From Bacteroidales bacterium UBA4866 (GTDB taxonomy: Bacteria > Bacteroidota > Bacteroidia > Bacteroidales > P3): a DNA stretch of 61,678 nucleotides. The stretch spans positions 1 to 61,678 of the forward strand of contig DHDW01000009.1 of NCBI GenBank assembly GCA_002399565.1, in the 5' to 3' direction. A model generated the notes under the pieces. That model had not been told where the DNA came from. It saw only the letters and a list, made by a program, of their open reading frames with translations, and made no database searches. The position numbers were made by a program, and so were the translations under genes. Positions 35,044-42,555 of this stretch are shown here, piece after piece (the stretch's first letter is position 1; every line of letters begins with the position of its first letter).

Positions 35044-36072
35044 TTATTTTTTAACTTGTTTTGGTTGTGCTTTTGGAGTTACCTTAATTGGTTGAGTTTG
35101 ATTATTTGGTTGCTTTGCAGGTTCTCCCTTTTCAATTTCAACTAATTCAAGTTCAAAAATAAGTGGAGTATGTGGTGCAATTGCACTTTGACCTCTTTCA
35201 CCATAAGCTAATTTTGAAGGAAGTAAAATAATAGCTTTATCGCCTTTATTCATCATCTTCACTCCTTCTTCAAATCCTTTAATCATTTGTCCTTGAGCAA
35301 TTGTAAATGGAAGTGGTTCATAAGGACGACCTTGAGTGTAAATTCCTGCTTCTTTTGCTGCAGATTCAACACTTGTGTCAAAAAGTTTACCATCAGTAAA
35401 TTTACCAACGTAGTGAACCTTTACCTTATCTCCTGCTTTTGGAGTTTCTTTTGATTTTGATGAAAAGGTTTTCTTGAAGTAAATTCCGTTTACAGGTTTA
35501 TTATCAAAACCATAATCCTTAATTGCTTTCTCTATTATTGCTGGTTCTAATGCAGCCATACTATCAGAAATTTGCTTTTGAACCTTCATTTGTTCCTCTT
35601 GTACCTTACGCATTTGAGCTTCTTCCTCTTCTTGTTGAGCTTGAGTTTTTATATCATCAATTTGAAGAGTCCAATAAGCGTACATACCTGATTGGAAATA
35701 TGGAGGCATATTCCCACCAAATAGTTTTTCAATTGAATCTTTTGCAAAAGCAAATGTACAAGTTTCACCCTTACGCATTAGCAATGCACCGTCAACTAAA
35801 TCTCCTTGAAATATTTTTGAAGCATCATCAATTTTAACCATAGGCTGTGATTGCATTTTTGCTCCATCTGCAACAAGAGAATCTCCAAACTTTATTGAGA
35901 ACTTCCCAACCAGTAAGTCATTCTTTTGAACTTTTTGTCCTTCAGGGTTCTTTACCTCAAACTTATAAATAACTTTCTCTGGAGAAGTCGTAAATCCTTC
36001 TAAAGGATTCTTTTGTGCAAAAATAGTTGTTGCAAATAATATTGTTGCAACTAATAAAATTGTTTTTTTCAT
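35044..36072 (-). CDS. Periplasmic FKBP-type peptidyl-prolyl isomerase
   Basis: Protein of 342 residues with a signal peptide (ILFATTIFAQ). The N-terminal half has an FKBP-like fold without obvious catalytic residues, then a coiled-coil linker (QQEEEEAQMRKVQEEQM). A canonical FKBP domain follows at about 195-315: GDKVKVHYVGKFTDG, FDTS, GQMIKGFEEGVKMM, LPSKLAYGERG and PLIFELELVEI. It catalyses proline isomerisation in envelope proteins. It ends with a Lys/Gln/Pro tail. It is the third FKBP-like gene in a row. Confidence 0.92.
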   Translation of the reverse strand: MKKTILLVATILFATTIFAQKNPLEGFTTSPEKVIYKFEVKNPEGQKVQKNDLLVGKFSIKFGDSLVADGAKMQSQPMVKIDDASKIFQGDLVDGALLMRKGETCTFAFAKDSIEKLFGGNMPPYFQSGMYAYWTLQIDDIKTQAQQEEEEAQMRKVQEEQMKVQKQISDSMAALEPAIIEKAIKDYGFDNKPVNGIYFKKTFSSKSKETPKAGDKVKVHYVGKFTDGKLFDTSVESAAKEAGIYTQGRPYEPLPFTIAQGQMIKGFEEGVKMMNKGDKAIILLPSKLAYGERGQSAIAPHTPLIFELELVEIEKGEPAKQPNNQTQPIKVTPKAQPKQVKK

Positions 36073-36087
36073 ACTTAATTTCTATTA

Positions 36088-36981
36088 TTAGTTTCTTACT
36101 ATGTTTATTAATGTAATATCGAAAATCAATACTGAATTGGGCTTTATTGGTCCATAAGAGTTTTGACCATAACCCAATTTGGAAGGAATAATAAGTTTTG
36201 CTTTACCTCCTTTTTTCATTAATGTAATCCCTTGAGTCCATCCTGCAATTAACCCTTCATCTCCTAAAACAAAACTAAAAGGTTCATATGTTCTATCCTT
36301 AGAATAGATACCTGAAGTTTGAGCCACAGTTTTTATATTTGAGTCTACTATCTTTCCATCAAGAGTAGAAACAGAATAGTTTACAAATACTTCATCGCCA
36401 TATTTTGGAACTTCTCCCACTCCTTCCAGTTGATTAATAAAATATAAACCACTTTCTTGCTTTTCTGCCTTAAGAGATTTCTTTTGAATGTATTGTTCAA
36501 TTGTATCAAACTCTTTTTGTTGTTGTTCAATCATCAATTGATCTTCCTGGCTTATCTCTTTTTTAGAAATTATTTGTTGAATTTTTAAATAGAAATATAC
36601 TTTATCTGTATGTCTCAATACCAAATTAGAAGCATATTTTGAAGCGCTGTCAGCAGGAATTATAATAATGGCACTATCGCCAACATGCAAATTTAATAGG
36701 AATTCATCAATAGTTCCTTTGTCTGAACCGATGATAGAGAAAAGTCTTTCAGGTTTTCCATAATTGGAATAGAGCTTTACAGAGTCATTGACCCTTATCT
36801 CCATTTCTCCATAAAGAATATCGCCTTGTTTTGCTTTGTAGTTATCTTTGTTGTCAATGCAATGCTTAAAAGAAAATCCAAGTTCTGTTGTTACAAATTC
36901 ACTTGATTTATCCCTTTTGCAGGATAGAAAAGCACTGCTAATTACTAATAATAGAATAATTAATGATAGTTTTGACCTCAT
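36088..36981 (-). CDS. FKBP-type peptidyl-prolyl isomerase lipoprotein
   Basis: Lipoprotein of 297 residues (lipobox FLSC at about residue 20). An N-terminal FKBP-like half is followed by a helix (EDQLMIEQQQKEFDTIEQ) and a C-terminal FKBP domain with GDEVFVNYSVSTLDG, GLIAGWTQGITLM and IPSKLGYGQNSYG. It shares the whole layout of the next gene, so the two are probably a duplication. Gaps of 10 and 15 nt place it in the operon. Confidence 0.88.
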   Translation of the reverse strand: MRSKLSLIILLLVISSAFLSCKRDKSSEFVTTELGFSFKHCIDNKDNYKAKQGDILYGEMEIRVNDSVKLYSNYGKPERLFSIIGSDKGTIDEFLLNLHVGDSAIIIIPADSASKYASNLVLRHTDKVYFYLKIQQIISKKEISQEDQLMIEQQQKEFDTIEQYIQKKSLKAEKQESGLYFINQLEGVGEVPKYGDEVFVNYSVSTLDGKIVDSNIKTVAQTSGIYSKDRTYEPFSFVLGDEGLIAGWTQGITLMKKGGKAKLIIPSKLGYGQNSYGPIKPNSVLIFDITLINIVRN

Positions 36982-36991
36982 TCCTCTTTTT

Positions 36992-37552
36992 TTATTTTAC
37001 TTCTTTAATTTCAATTTCATAAACTAAACTTGAACGCTTTGGAATTCTATCTCCATCTCCTTTAAGTCCAAAAGCTAAAAAAGAAGGAACGACTGCTCTA
37101 AGTTTTGTTTTTTCTTTTAATCCATTCAAAACATATACTAAACCTACAACATCTTGTTCAGATTTTAAATCAATTACTTTAGCTCCATCTATTTTTGAAT
37201 CAAAAACTTTAGTTCCGTCAAGCAATTCAATCTTACAATTAATTGTAACAATAGAGTTGGAAGTAATGGTTTTTCCTTTTCCTTCTAAAAGACTTTCAAC
37301 AAAAACTCCCTCTTTTATATGTTGCATTTGCCATTTTCTTCTCTGGATATATCCTTTTATCTTTTGAATCTCTTTTTCATTTGCAACTTGATTGACTTTT
37401 AAAAGTGTATTATCAACCTTTTCTTCCTTCGATTCTTCTTTAGGAGACTCTCTTTTCTCTCTTAAAACAATTGCTTTATGATTATTATATTTATCAGTAC
37501 AACTACTAAAAAGAATAATTAGTCCTACTATCAATAAGTATTGCCTTTTCAT
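36992..37552 (-). CDS. FKBP-like lipoprotein (GldI-like)
   Basis: Lipoprotein of 186 residues with lipobox FSSC. It has a single FKBP-like domain at about 90-186 (VTINCKIELLDGTKVFDS, VLNGLKEKTKLRAVVPSFLAFG, SSLVYEIEI). Aromatic residues of the active site are partly missing. The gliding/T9SS-associated lipoprotein GldI of flavobacteria has this form and also neighbours a DHH phosphoesterase gene. GldI is thus a possible identity, but the evidence is positional and I give no symbol. Confidence 0.72.
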   Translation of the reverse strand: MKRQYLLIVGLIILFSSCTDKYNNHKAIVLREKRESPKEESKEEKVDNTLLKVNQVANEKEIQKIKGYIQRRKWQMQHIKEGVFVESLLEGKGKTITSNSIVTINCKIELLDGTKVFDSKIDGAKVIDLKSEQDVVGLVYVLNGLKEKTKLRAVVPSFLAFGLKGDGDRIPKRSSLVYEIEIKEVK

Positions 37553-37591
37553 TTAAGTTCTTTCTATTTAAGAATGTTAATCTATTATTAT

Positions 37592-38608
37592 TTATTCCTT
37601 ACAGGAGTTTTTAATTTGCTCAGTTAGTTTTTCCAATACAAAGTCTAAACTTTCAAAAGAATGTCCTCCAGCTGCTTTTTGATGTCCTCCTCCATTCCAA
37701 TATTTTCTTGCAAATTTATTAACATCAAAATCAAATTTGGAACGTAACGAAATTCTAACCCTATCAACTCTTTCAGTTACCAAAACTCCAAACTCAATTC
37801 CTTTTATAGATAAACAAAAATTCACAACTCCCTCGCAATCTCCAATTTGGTAATTAAAGCGTTTTAAATCTTCTTTTGACAGATAAATCATTGCAGCTTT
37901 CTGTTTATGAAAAACAGTCAATCTCTCAGAAAGACAAAAACCAAGCAAACGAAGACGATTTTCAGAATAGGTATTGTAAACTTCTTGATGTACAAATTCA
38001 ACATCTACTCCATTTTCAACCAATTCTGCAACAACCTCGTAAGTTCTTCTATTATTACATGCAAAACTAAAGCTTCCTGTATCAGTACAAATACCAACAT
38101 AAATTCCTTGTGCAATTTCTTTATTCAAAAATGGCTTTTCTTCTATCAAAGAAATCACTTCATAAAGCAATTCGCATGTAGAAGATACATTTATTTTAGA
38201 GAAAACTAAATCAAAATTATGTATTTCTGGTTCAAGATGATGGTCAATCAAAACTTTAGGCTTTGAAGATAAAAGTAAAATATCTTTAACGAAATCACCA
38301 GCCCTGTGGAATGCATTAAAATCTAAACAAATGATTAAATCAGCTTGTTCGATTACATTCTTTGCTTCATGATTATTTTTAGATGCAATTATATAAGAAA
38401 CATCTGTCATAACGAAATCCAAAAAGTTTGGAAATTCATTAGGGATAAGAACTTTTGTTTTTTTATTCTTAACTTTTAAATAGTGATATAGAGCACTTAC
38501 TGCACCAATTGTGTCTCCATCGGGATTAAAATGAGAAATTAAAAGTATGTTATTGGCAATCTCTATCTTGTTTTTGAGTTCCAATATGTAAGTTTGAGGA
38601 AATAGCAT
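37592..38608 (-). CDS. DHH/DHHA1 phosphoesterase (NrnA-like)
   Basis: Soluble enzyme of 338 residues of the family that degrades nanoRNAs and/or dephosphorylates pAp. Metal-binding motifs: SHFNPDGDTIG, ICLDFNAFHRAGD, the DHH motif IDHHLEP and CTDTGSF. The DHHA1 domain has GGGHQKAAGGH near the C-terminus. The length fits NrnA. It heads the operon with three FKBP-like genes and the exonuclease; the promoter element is at 38647. Confidence 0.92.
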   Translation of the reverse strand: MLFPQTYILELKNKIEIANNILLISHFNPDGDTIGAVSALYHYLKVKNKKTKVLIPNEFPNFLDFVMTDVSYIIASKNNHEAKNVIEQADLIICLDFNAFHRAGDFVKDILLLSSKPKVLIDHHLEPEIHNFDLVFSKINVSSTCELLYEVISLIEEKPFLNKEIAQGIYVGICTDTGSFSFACNNRRTYEVVAELVENGVDVEFVHQEVYNTYSENRLRLLGFCLSERLTVFHKQKAAMIYLSKEDLKRFNYQIGDCEGVVNFCLSIKGIEFGVLVTERVDRVRISLRSKFDFDVNKFARKYWNGGGHQKAAGGHSFESLDFVLEKLTEQIKNSCKE

Positions 38609-38646
38609 AATTATTTATCGTTATAAATTATCAAAAAATATAATCT

Positions 38647-38655
38647 GCAAAGATA
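38647..38655 (-). promoter_or_regulatory. -7 element of the DHH-FKBP-exonuclease operon
   Basis: Minus-strand TATCTTTGC, full match to TAnnTTTGC, 39 nt before the DHH gene start. No clean TTTG at -33. Confidence 0.55.
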
Positions 38656-38687
38656 AATAATAATACTTAATACACCTAAAAGATATA

Positions 38688-39308
38688 TTAGTTTTTAGGC
38701 AATTCCTCAAAAGTGTTATCTGAATAAAATACAATCAATCTTTTAATATGCTTAGTTTTGCTTTCTACAGCAGGAGTTAAAATAGTATTTATAGTTTCTT
38801 TTGTATTATTTTCTGCATTAACAACTACATTTTCTGCAATGACATTATTAAAATTAGAATCAGTTGTTTTGATTTCTGGAAGCTTTTCATCATCATTACT
38901 ACTCAAAACATCCTTTTCTTTGTATTTCTTCTCCAACAGTTCAATCTTTCTTTCTAAATCTCCAATCTTATTTAGGTCATGTTTTGGAGTAATATCTTCT
39001 TGAATATCATCAAATAGAGAATTAGAAAAGGTCTTTTTATTGCTTTCTGAATGCTCTGAGGTTTCAATATTTGATTCTTTAGATGTTTTTTCTTCAGATT
39101 TTGAAAACAGAGAGCCTTTACCCAATATCAGCCAATTTGAATCTACTTCTTTAAATCTATTCAGTATTTTGGTAACAATATCCAAAGAAGGATTATTTCT
39201 TCCAGATAGGATATGTGAAATAGAAGATCTTTGAACTCCTATTTCATCTGCAAATTGTGTAGGATTTAATCCTAAAGATTTCATCAATAAAACTATTCTT
39301 TCTTGCAT
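38688..39308 (-). CDS. XRE family transcriptional regulator
   Basis: DNA-binding protein of about 206 residues. The helix-turn-helix occupies residues 1-60 (LNPTQFADEIGVQRSSISHI, then GRNNPSLDIVTKILNRF). A long low-complexity acidic/serine linker follows, then a short coiled coil (KIGDLERKIELLEKKYKEK) and a small C-terminal piece, IKRLIVFYSDNTFEELP. I choose the start MQERIV at 39308, where such HTH proteins usually begin, over the ATG ten codons upstream. Palindromes of the TTACAAATGTAA type lie immediately upstream and may be its own operators. Confidence 0.82.
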   Translation of the reverse strand: MQERIVLLMKSLGLNPTQFADEIGVQRSSISHILSGRNNPSLDIVTKILNRFKEVDSNWLILGKGSLFSKSEEKTSKESNIETSEHSESNKKTFSNSLFDDIQEDITPKHDLNKIGDLERKIELLEKKYKEKDVLSSNDDEKLPEIKTTDSNFNNVIAENVVVNAENNTKETINTILTPAVESKTKHIKRLIVFYSDNTFEELPKN

Positions 39309-39316
39309 CTTTACTT

Positions 39317-39712
39317 TTACATTTGTAATACAATTCACAATTGTAATATTTACTCAGTAATTAAATTTGTAAATTAACACTTTTACAATTGTATATTCTT
39401 AATACGTTTAACTAACAATAAAGTTACAGTATATGTAAATAGATATTATTTGCATTATAATCAAGTAAATATACATCTATTACATCTTAATACTTATTAA
39501 TTAGAAATACCATCTAAATTAATAATCTAATGCTTTATATAAATAATATAATACACTGGTTATTAATACTTATATATCCTCAATACTCATTATTATTCTT
39601 TATTAACACGACTACAATTGTAACTCTTAAAAGTAATACAAATATTACATCTATTCTCTAATTACATTTGTAATGTTTGCTATATTCACATTTGTAATAT
39701 TACAAATGTAAT
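39317..39712. promoter_or_regulatory. Seven TTACAAATGTAA/ACAATTGT palindromes, candidate operators
   Basis: Inverted repeats with the core TTACA-nn-TGTAA appear at 39317-39328, 39336-39346, 39384-39393, 39613-39622, 39661-39674, 39687-39698 and 39699-39712. Three are perfect 8-10 bp palindromes. Spacing is irregular (14 to about 230 bp), unlike the arrays elsewhere. They occupy the gap upstream of the XRE regulator gene and suggest a regulated or autoregulated promoter region. The rest of this 630-bp gap is AT-rich and shows no gene. Confidence 0.6.
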
Positions 39713-39844
39713 AAGATTTTATTCTATCATTACCCCCACTCTACATATATTCAAGATTGCTGAACACATATTTTGAAATAGCTGAGAAATCATTATTTCG
39801 TCCCAATGATAAGCTTGAGCGTATTTAATTCCTAATTTTTGTTA

Positions 39845-39880
39845 AACAAAAAAGGCTTGGAATTTTTGTTCCAAGCCTTC
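39845..39880 (-). terminator. Rho-independent terminator of the small lipoprotein gene
   Basis: An 11-bp stem, AAGGCTTGGAA/TTCCAAGCCTT, with a 6-nt loop (39852-39879), is followed on the minus strand by TTTTTT. It lies 62 nt after the small lipoprotein stop codon. Confidence 0.88.
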
Positions 39881-39940
39881 ATAAATTGATAAAAATGGGA
39901 AAAGAATTCCCCCTACTCAACTTTTCCTTAATTTTAAGTA

Positions 39941-40066
39941 TTAACGAAGATTTTCTGCTCTATAACGATTTGTTGATTTATATGCATCACAACGTTTTTG
40001 TGCACAAGATTCAAAAAGAATTGCTATTGCGAAAGCTCCTAATAATACTATTGCTGCTTTTTTCAT
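39941..40066 (-). CDS. Very small lipoprotein (41 residues)
   Basis: Predicted lipoprotein of 41 residues from the ATG at 40066. An N-terminal signal (KKAAIVLLGAFAIAILFESC) ends in a lipobox-like FESC with Cys21, leaving a mature peptide of only 21 residues, rich in charged and polar residues (QKRCDAYKSTNRYRAENLR). A longer reading frame upstream adds residues before the signal and is rejected. It has its own promoter (40130) and a strong terminator (39845), which argues it is real and well expressed. No family is recognised. Confidence 0.75.
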   Translation of the reverse strand: MKKAAIVLLGAFAIAILFESCAQKRCDAYKSTNRYRAENLR

Positions 40067-40129
40067 ATTTATATTTAAATTATTTTTCTGTGAGTAAAAA
40101 TTGATACGTAAATTCTTTCGTTTAATGTT

Positions 40130-40138
40130 GCAAAAGTA
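40130..40138 (-). promoter_or_regulatory. -7 element for the small lipoprotein gene
   Basis: Minus-strand TACTTTTGC, full match to TAnnTTTGC, 63 nt before the ATG at 40066. Confidence 0.6.
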
Positions 40139-40221
40139 CATATATTTTAAATACCATTGCATATATAGTTCTCAAAAACGCAATGAAAAAGTATTTTATT
40201 GCCTTTTTTCATATATCTATT

Positions 40222-40893
40222 CTATATTTTAGTTTTAATATTTTTGGTTGTTTCTTTTGGAAGTAAATAATAATTGCACACTTCTTTTAATCCACACTCA
40301 AAGCATTTTGGATTTATAGCTACGCAAATATATCTTCCATGAAGTATTAGCCAATGATGAGCAATGGGAATTAGTTCTTTTGGAAAGTTTCGTATTAATT
40401 GTTTTTCTGTTTCGAGAGGAGTTTTGGCATTTTGAGTTAAACCAATACGTGCTGATACTCTAAAAACATGAGTATCTACAGGCATATTTGGTTGATTGTA
40501 TATTACAGATGTTATAACATTTGCAGTTTTTCTACCAACTCCATCTAGTTCTAATAACTCATCAATATTATCAGGTACTTTGCTATTAAATTTTTCAACT
40601 AACTTTTTAGCCATAGAGACTAAATGTTTGGCTTTATTATTAGGATAAGAAACAGATTTAATAATTTGATAAACATCTTCAATTGATGCAGTTGAAAGTT
40701 CTAATGCAGTTGGATAGATTTTAAATAAATAAGGAGTAACCATATTTACTCTAACATCTGTACATTGAGCAGAAAGAATAACAGCAACAAGAAGTTCGAA
40801 CGGACTATTATAATTTAGTTCGCTTTTAGCTGTAGGTCGCTCTTTCTGAAAATATTCTATTACTGATTTATATCTTTCCTTTTGAGTAATCAT
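40222..40893 (-). CDS. nth: Endonuclease III
   Basis: DNA glycosylase/AP lyase of 223 residues that removes oxidised pyrimidines. The helix-hairpin-helix LLELDGVGRKTANVI holds the catalytic lysine, PVDTHVFRV holds the catalytic aspartate, and the [4Fe-4S] cluster ligands CVAINPKCFECGLKEVC have the C-x6-C-x2-C-x5-C spacing. Its ATG overlaps the upstream gene's stop by one base (TAATG), so it is translationally coupled to the membrane phosphatase. Confidence 0.96.
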   Translation of the reverse strand: MITQKERYKSVIEYFQKERPTAKSELNYNSPFELLVAVILSAQCTDVRVNMVTPYLFKIYPTALELSTASIEDVYQIIKSVSYPNNKAKHLVSMAKKLVEKFNSKVPDNIDELLELDGVGRKTANVITSVIYNQPNMPVDTHVFRVSARIGLTQNAKTPLETEKQLIRNFPKELIPIAHHWLILHGRYICVAINPKCFECGLKEVCNYYLLPKETTKNIKTKI

Positions 40894-41993
40894 TAATTAT
40901 TATCTTTGCTGATACTTAAAACTGCTGAAACTGGAAAATGATCTGAGTTTTCTAAAGCGGCTCTTTCAAAACTCTTAACAGAGAAATAATTCTTATCATA
41001 GAATATATAGTCTATTCTATAAGCAGGTAAATCACCATTATAAGTTGTCCCAAATCCTTTCCCTTTTTCAACAAAAGCATCATTTAAATGTTTTTTAAAT
41101 TCTCTATAGGTATAAGAAAAAGGTGTGTCGTTAAAGTCTCCAGTTAGTATTGTTGGGATTTGTTTTTCTTCAAATATTTTAACTAATTCATCTACTTCAT
41201 GACTTCTTTTTGTGTTTGCCCAAACGAGTTTTTTAAGAAGAGGCTTTGCATCTTTTTCTATAGCTGTTTTTACACCTTCTTCTTTAAGCTTAGAGAAAAC
41301 TTGTTTATCCTCTTCTGCAAGTTTATAGGATGCAAGATGAAGATTAATAACTCTAATTTTATTTTTTCTGTTTATTTGAATGTCTGAATAAATATAAGAA
41401 TTGCTCGAATTTTTTAAAGGGAACAGAACTCCAGATTGAACAATTGGATATTTGGAATAAATTACATTCCCATACACATTATATTTATCATTAATTGGAG
41501 TATAAAAATATTTGTAACCTAATTTTTTTACCAATCTATTATGAATAGAATTTTTCTTTTTGGATGAAGAATAATCTTGAAATGCTATGATTGATGGATT
41601 AAGTTTTTCAATATAATTATATACAGAATCAATCCTTTTATCCTTAGGTTCATTCCATTTAGTGTCATAATGAAATGAACAAACATTATAACTTAATATT
41701 TTAATGTCATCATTATGAATTGAAGTTCTATGTTCAGTGCCATTAAACTTATATAGATTAGGAATATAATTTACCTTGATTAATATACAAGCTAGAGGTA
41801 TAATTATGTATTTCCATTTAATAAACAACCAAATTAGAATAAATATGATATTAATAAATAGTAAGTATGGATATAAGAATGAAAATAGAGATAGTTTAGG
41901 TAAAACATGTGGAGGGACATAAGCAGAAGCGTAAGATAGAAGAAGTAAAAATGAACAAAACAAGTTTATTATATAGAAGATTTTTCTTATCAC
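40893..41993 (-). CDS. Membrane-anchored endonuclease/exonuclease/phosphatase family protein
   Basis: Protein of 366 residues: two or three N-terminal membrane helices (to about residue 85), then an extracytoplasmic EEP domain. Motifs include KILSYNVCSFHYD, SIIAFQDYSS, INLHLASYKLA, TGDFNDTPFSYTY, IDYIFYD and SDHFPVSAVL. The metal-ligand glutamate of the usual QE motif is replaced by aspartate (FQD). Such proteins are common in Bacteroidetes and act on phosphodiesters of unknown identity in the envelope. Coupled to nth. Confidence 0.87.
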   Translation of the reverse strand: MIRKIFYIINLFCSFLLLLSYASAYVPPHVLPKLSLFSFLYPYLLFINIIFILIWLFIKWKYIIIPLACILIKVNYIPNLYKFNGTEHRTSIHNDDIKILSYNVCSFHYDTKWNEPKDKRIDSVYNYIEKLNPSIIAFQDYSSSKKKNSIHNRLVKKLGYKYFYTPINDKYNVYGNVIYSKYPIVQSGVLFPLKNSSNSYIYSDIQINRKNKIRVINLHLASYKLAEEDKQVFSKLKEEGVKTAIEKDAKPLLKKLVWANTKRSHEVDELVKIFEEKQIPTILTGDFNDTPFSYTYREFKKHLNDAFVEKGKGFGTTYNGDLPAYRIDYIFYDKNYFSVKSFERAALENSDHFPVSAVLSISKDNN

Positions 41994-42032
41994 GATAAAG
42001 TAATTTTTATATTATTTATTGATTAAGACAGG

Positions 42033-42506
42033 TTATATTGAGTCTTTTTTTAGAGAATCTTTTAACTTAGCATTATTAACATGATCAATTTTAGAATATT
42101 TTATATCTTCATCTGTTAAAATATCATCTTTATCAAACCCTTCCATATTGTCAATCTTCCAAATATTATTTTCCTTTTTTAGAATCAAATCAACATATGA
42201 TATATCACTTAATGTATCTGTTGTTTTAACATAAACATTAGCACTATCTCCAGAAATTGATGTCTTAAGAATATTAATAGTGTCTATTTTAATAACATCT
42301 TTTCCTATTGATTGAATAATTTCAACATACTTTTCTCCGTTCTTAGTCGAAAGTATTTTCATATTATTATAATCTCTGCTATTAAAATATGCATAATAAT
42401 CTTCTACCACCTTATTTACTTTTTCATTTTCATCTTCTTTAGAACAAGAAATCAATAAAGGAGTAAATAGAATAAAAACTAATAAATATTTGATAATTCT
42501 CTTCAT
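42033..42506 (-). CDS. Lipoprotein, DUF4878/NTF2-like fold
   Basis: Lipoprotein of 157 residues from the ATG at 42506 (an upstream TTG is rejected). The lipobox is LISC near residue 20. The mature part (KVVEDYYAYFNSRDYNNM, VDLILKKENNIWKIDNM) has the helix-then-strands pattern of small NTF2-like lipoproteins such as DUF4878. It is a probable outer-membrane-anchored periplasmic protein of unknown function. A promoter element lies at 42535. Confidence 0.7.
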   Translation of the reverse strand: MKRIIKYLLVFILFTPLLISCSKEDENEKVNKVVEDYYAYFNSRDYNNMKILSTKNGEKYVEIIQSIGKDVIKIDTINILKTSISGDSANVYVKTTDTLSDISYVDLILKKENNIWKIDNMEGFDKDDILTDEDIKYSKIDHVNNAKLKDSLKKDSI

Positions 42507-42534
42507 TTGCAATTGATAAGTTATTATTGGTTTT

Positions 42535-42543
42535 GCAAATTTA
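42535..42543 (-). promoter_or_regulatory. -7 element of the DUF4878-like lipoprotein gene
   Basis: Minus-strand TAAATTTGC matches TAnnTTTGC, 28 nt before the ATG at 42506. It lies in the short gap after the glycogen enzyme gene and suggests separate transcription. Confidence 0.5.
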
Positions 42544-42555
42544 ATATTTATTTTG

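Noticed and set aside
39886..40104. Plus-strand open frame opposite the small lipoprotein
   Set aside because: The minus strand has a signal peptide with lipobox, a promoter and a terminator; the plus frame has none of these.
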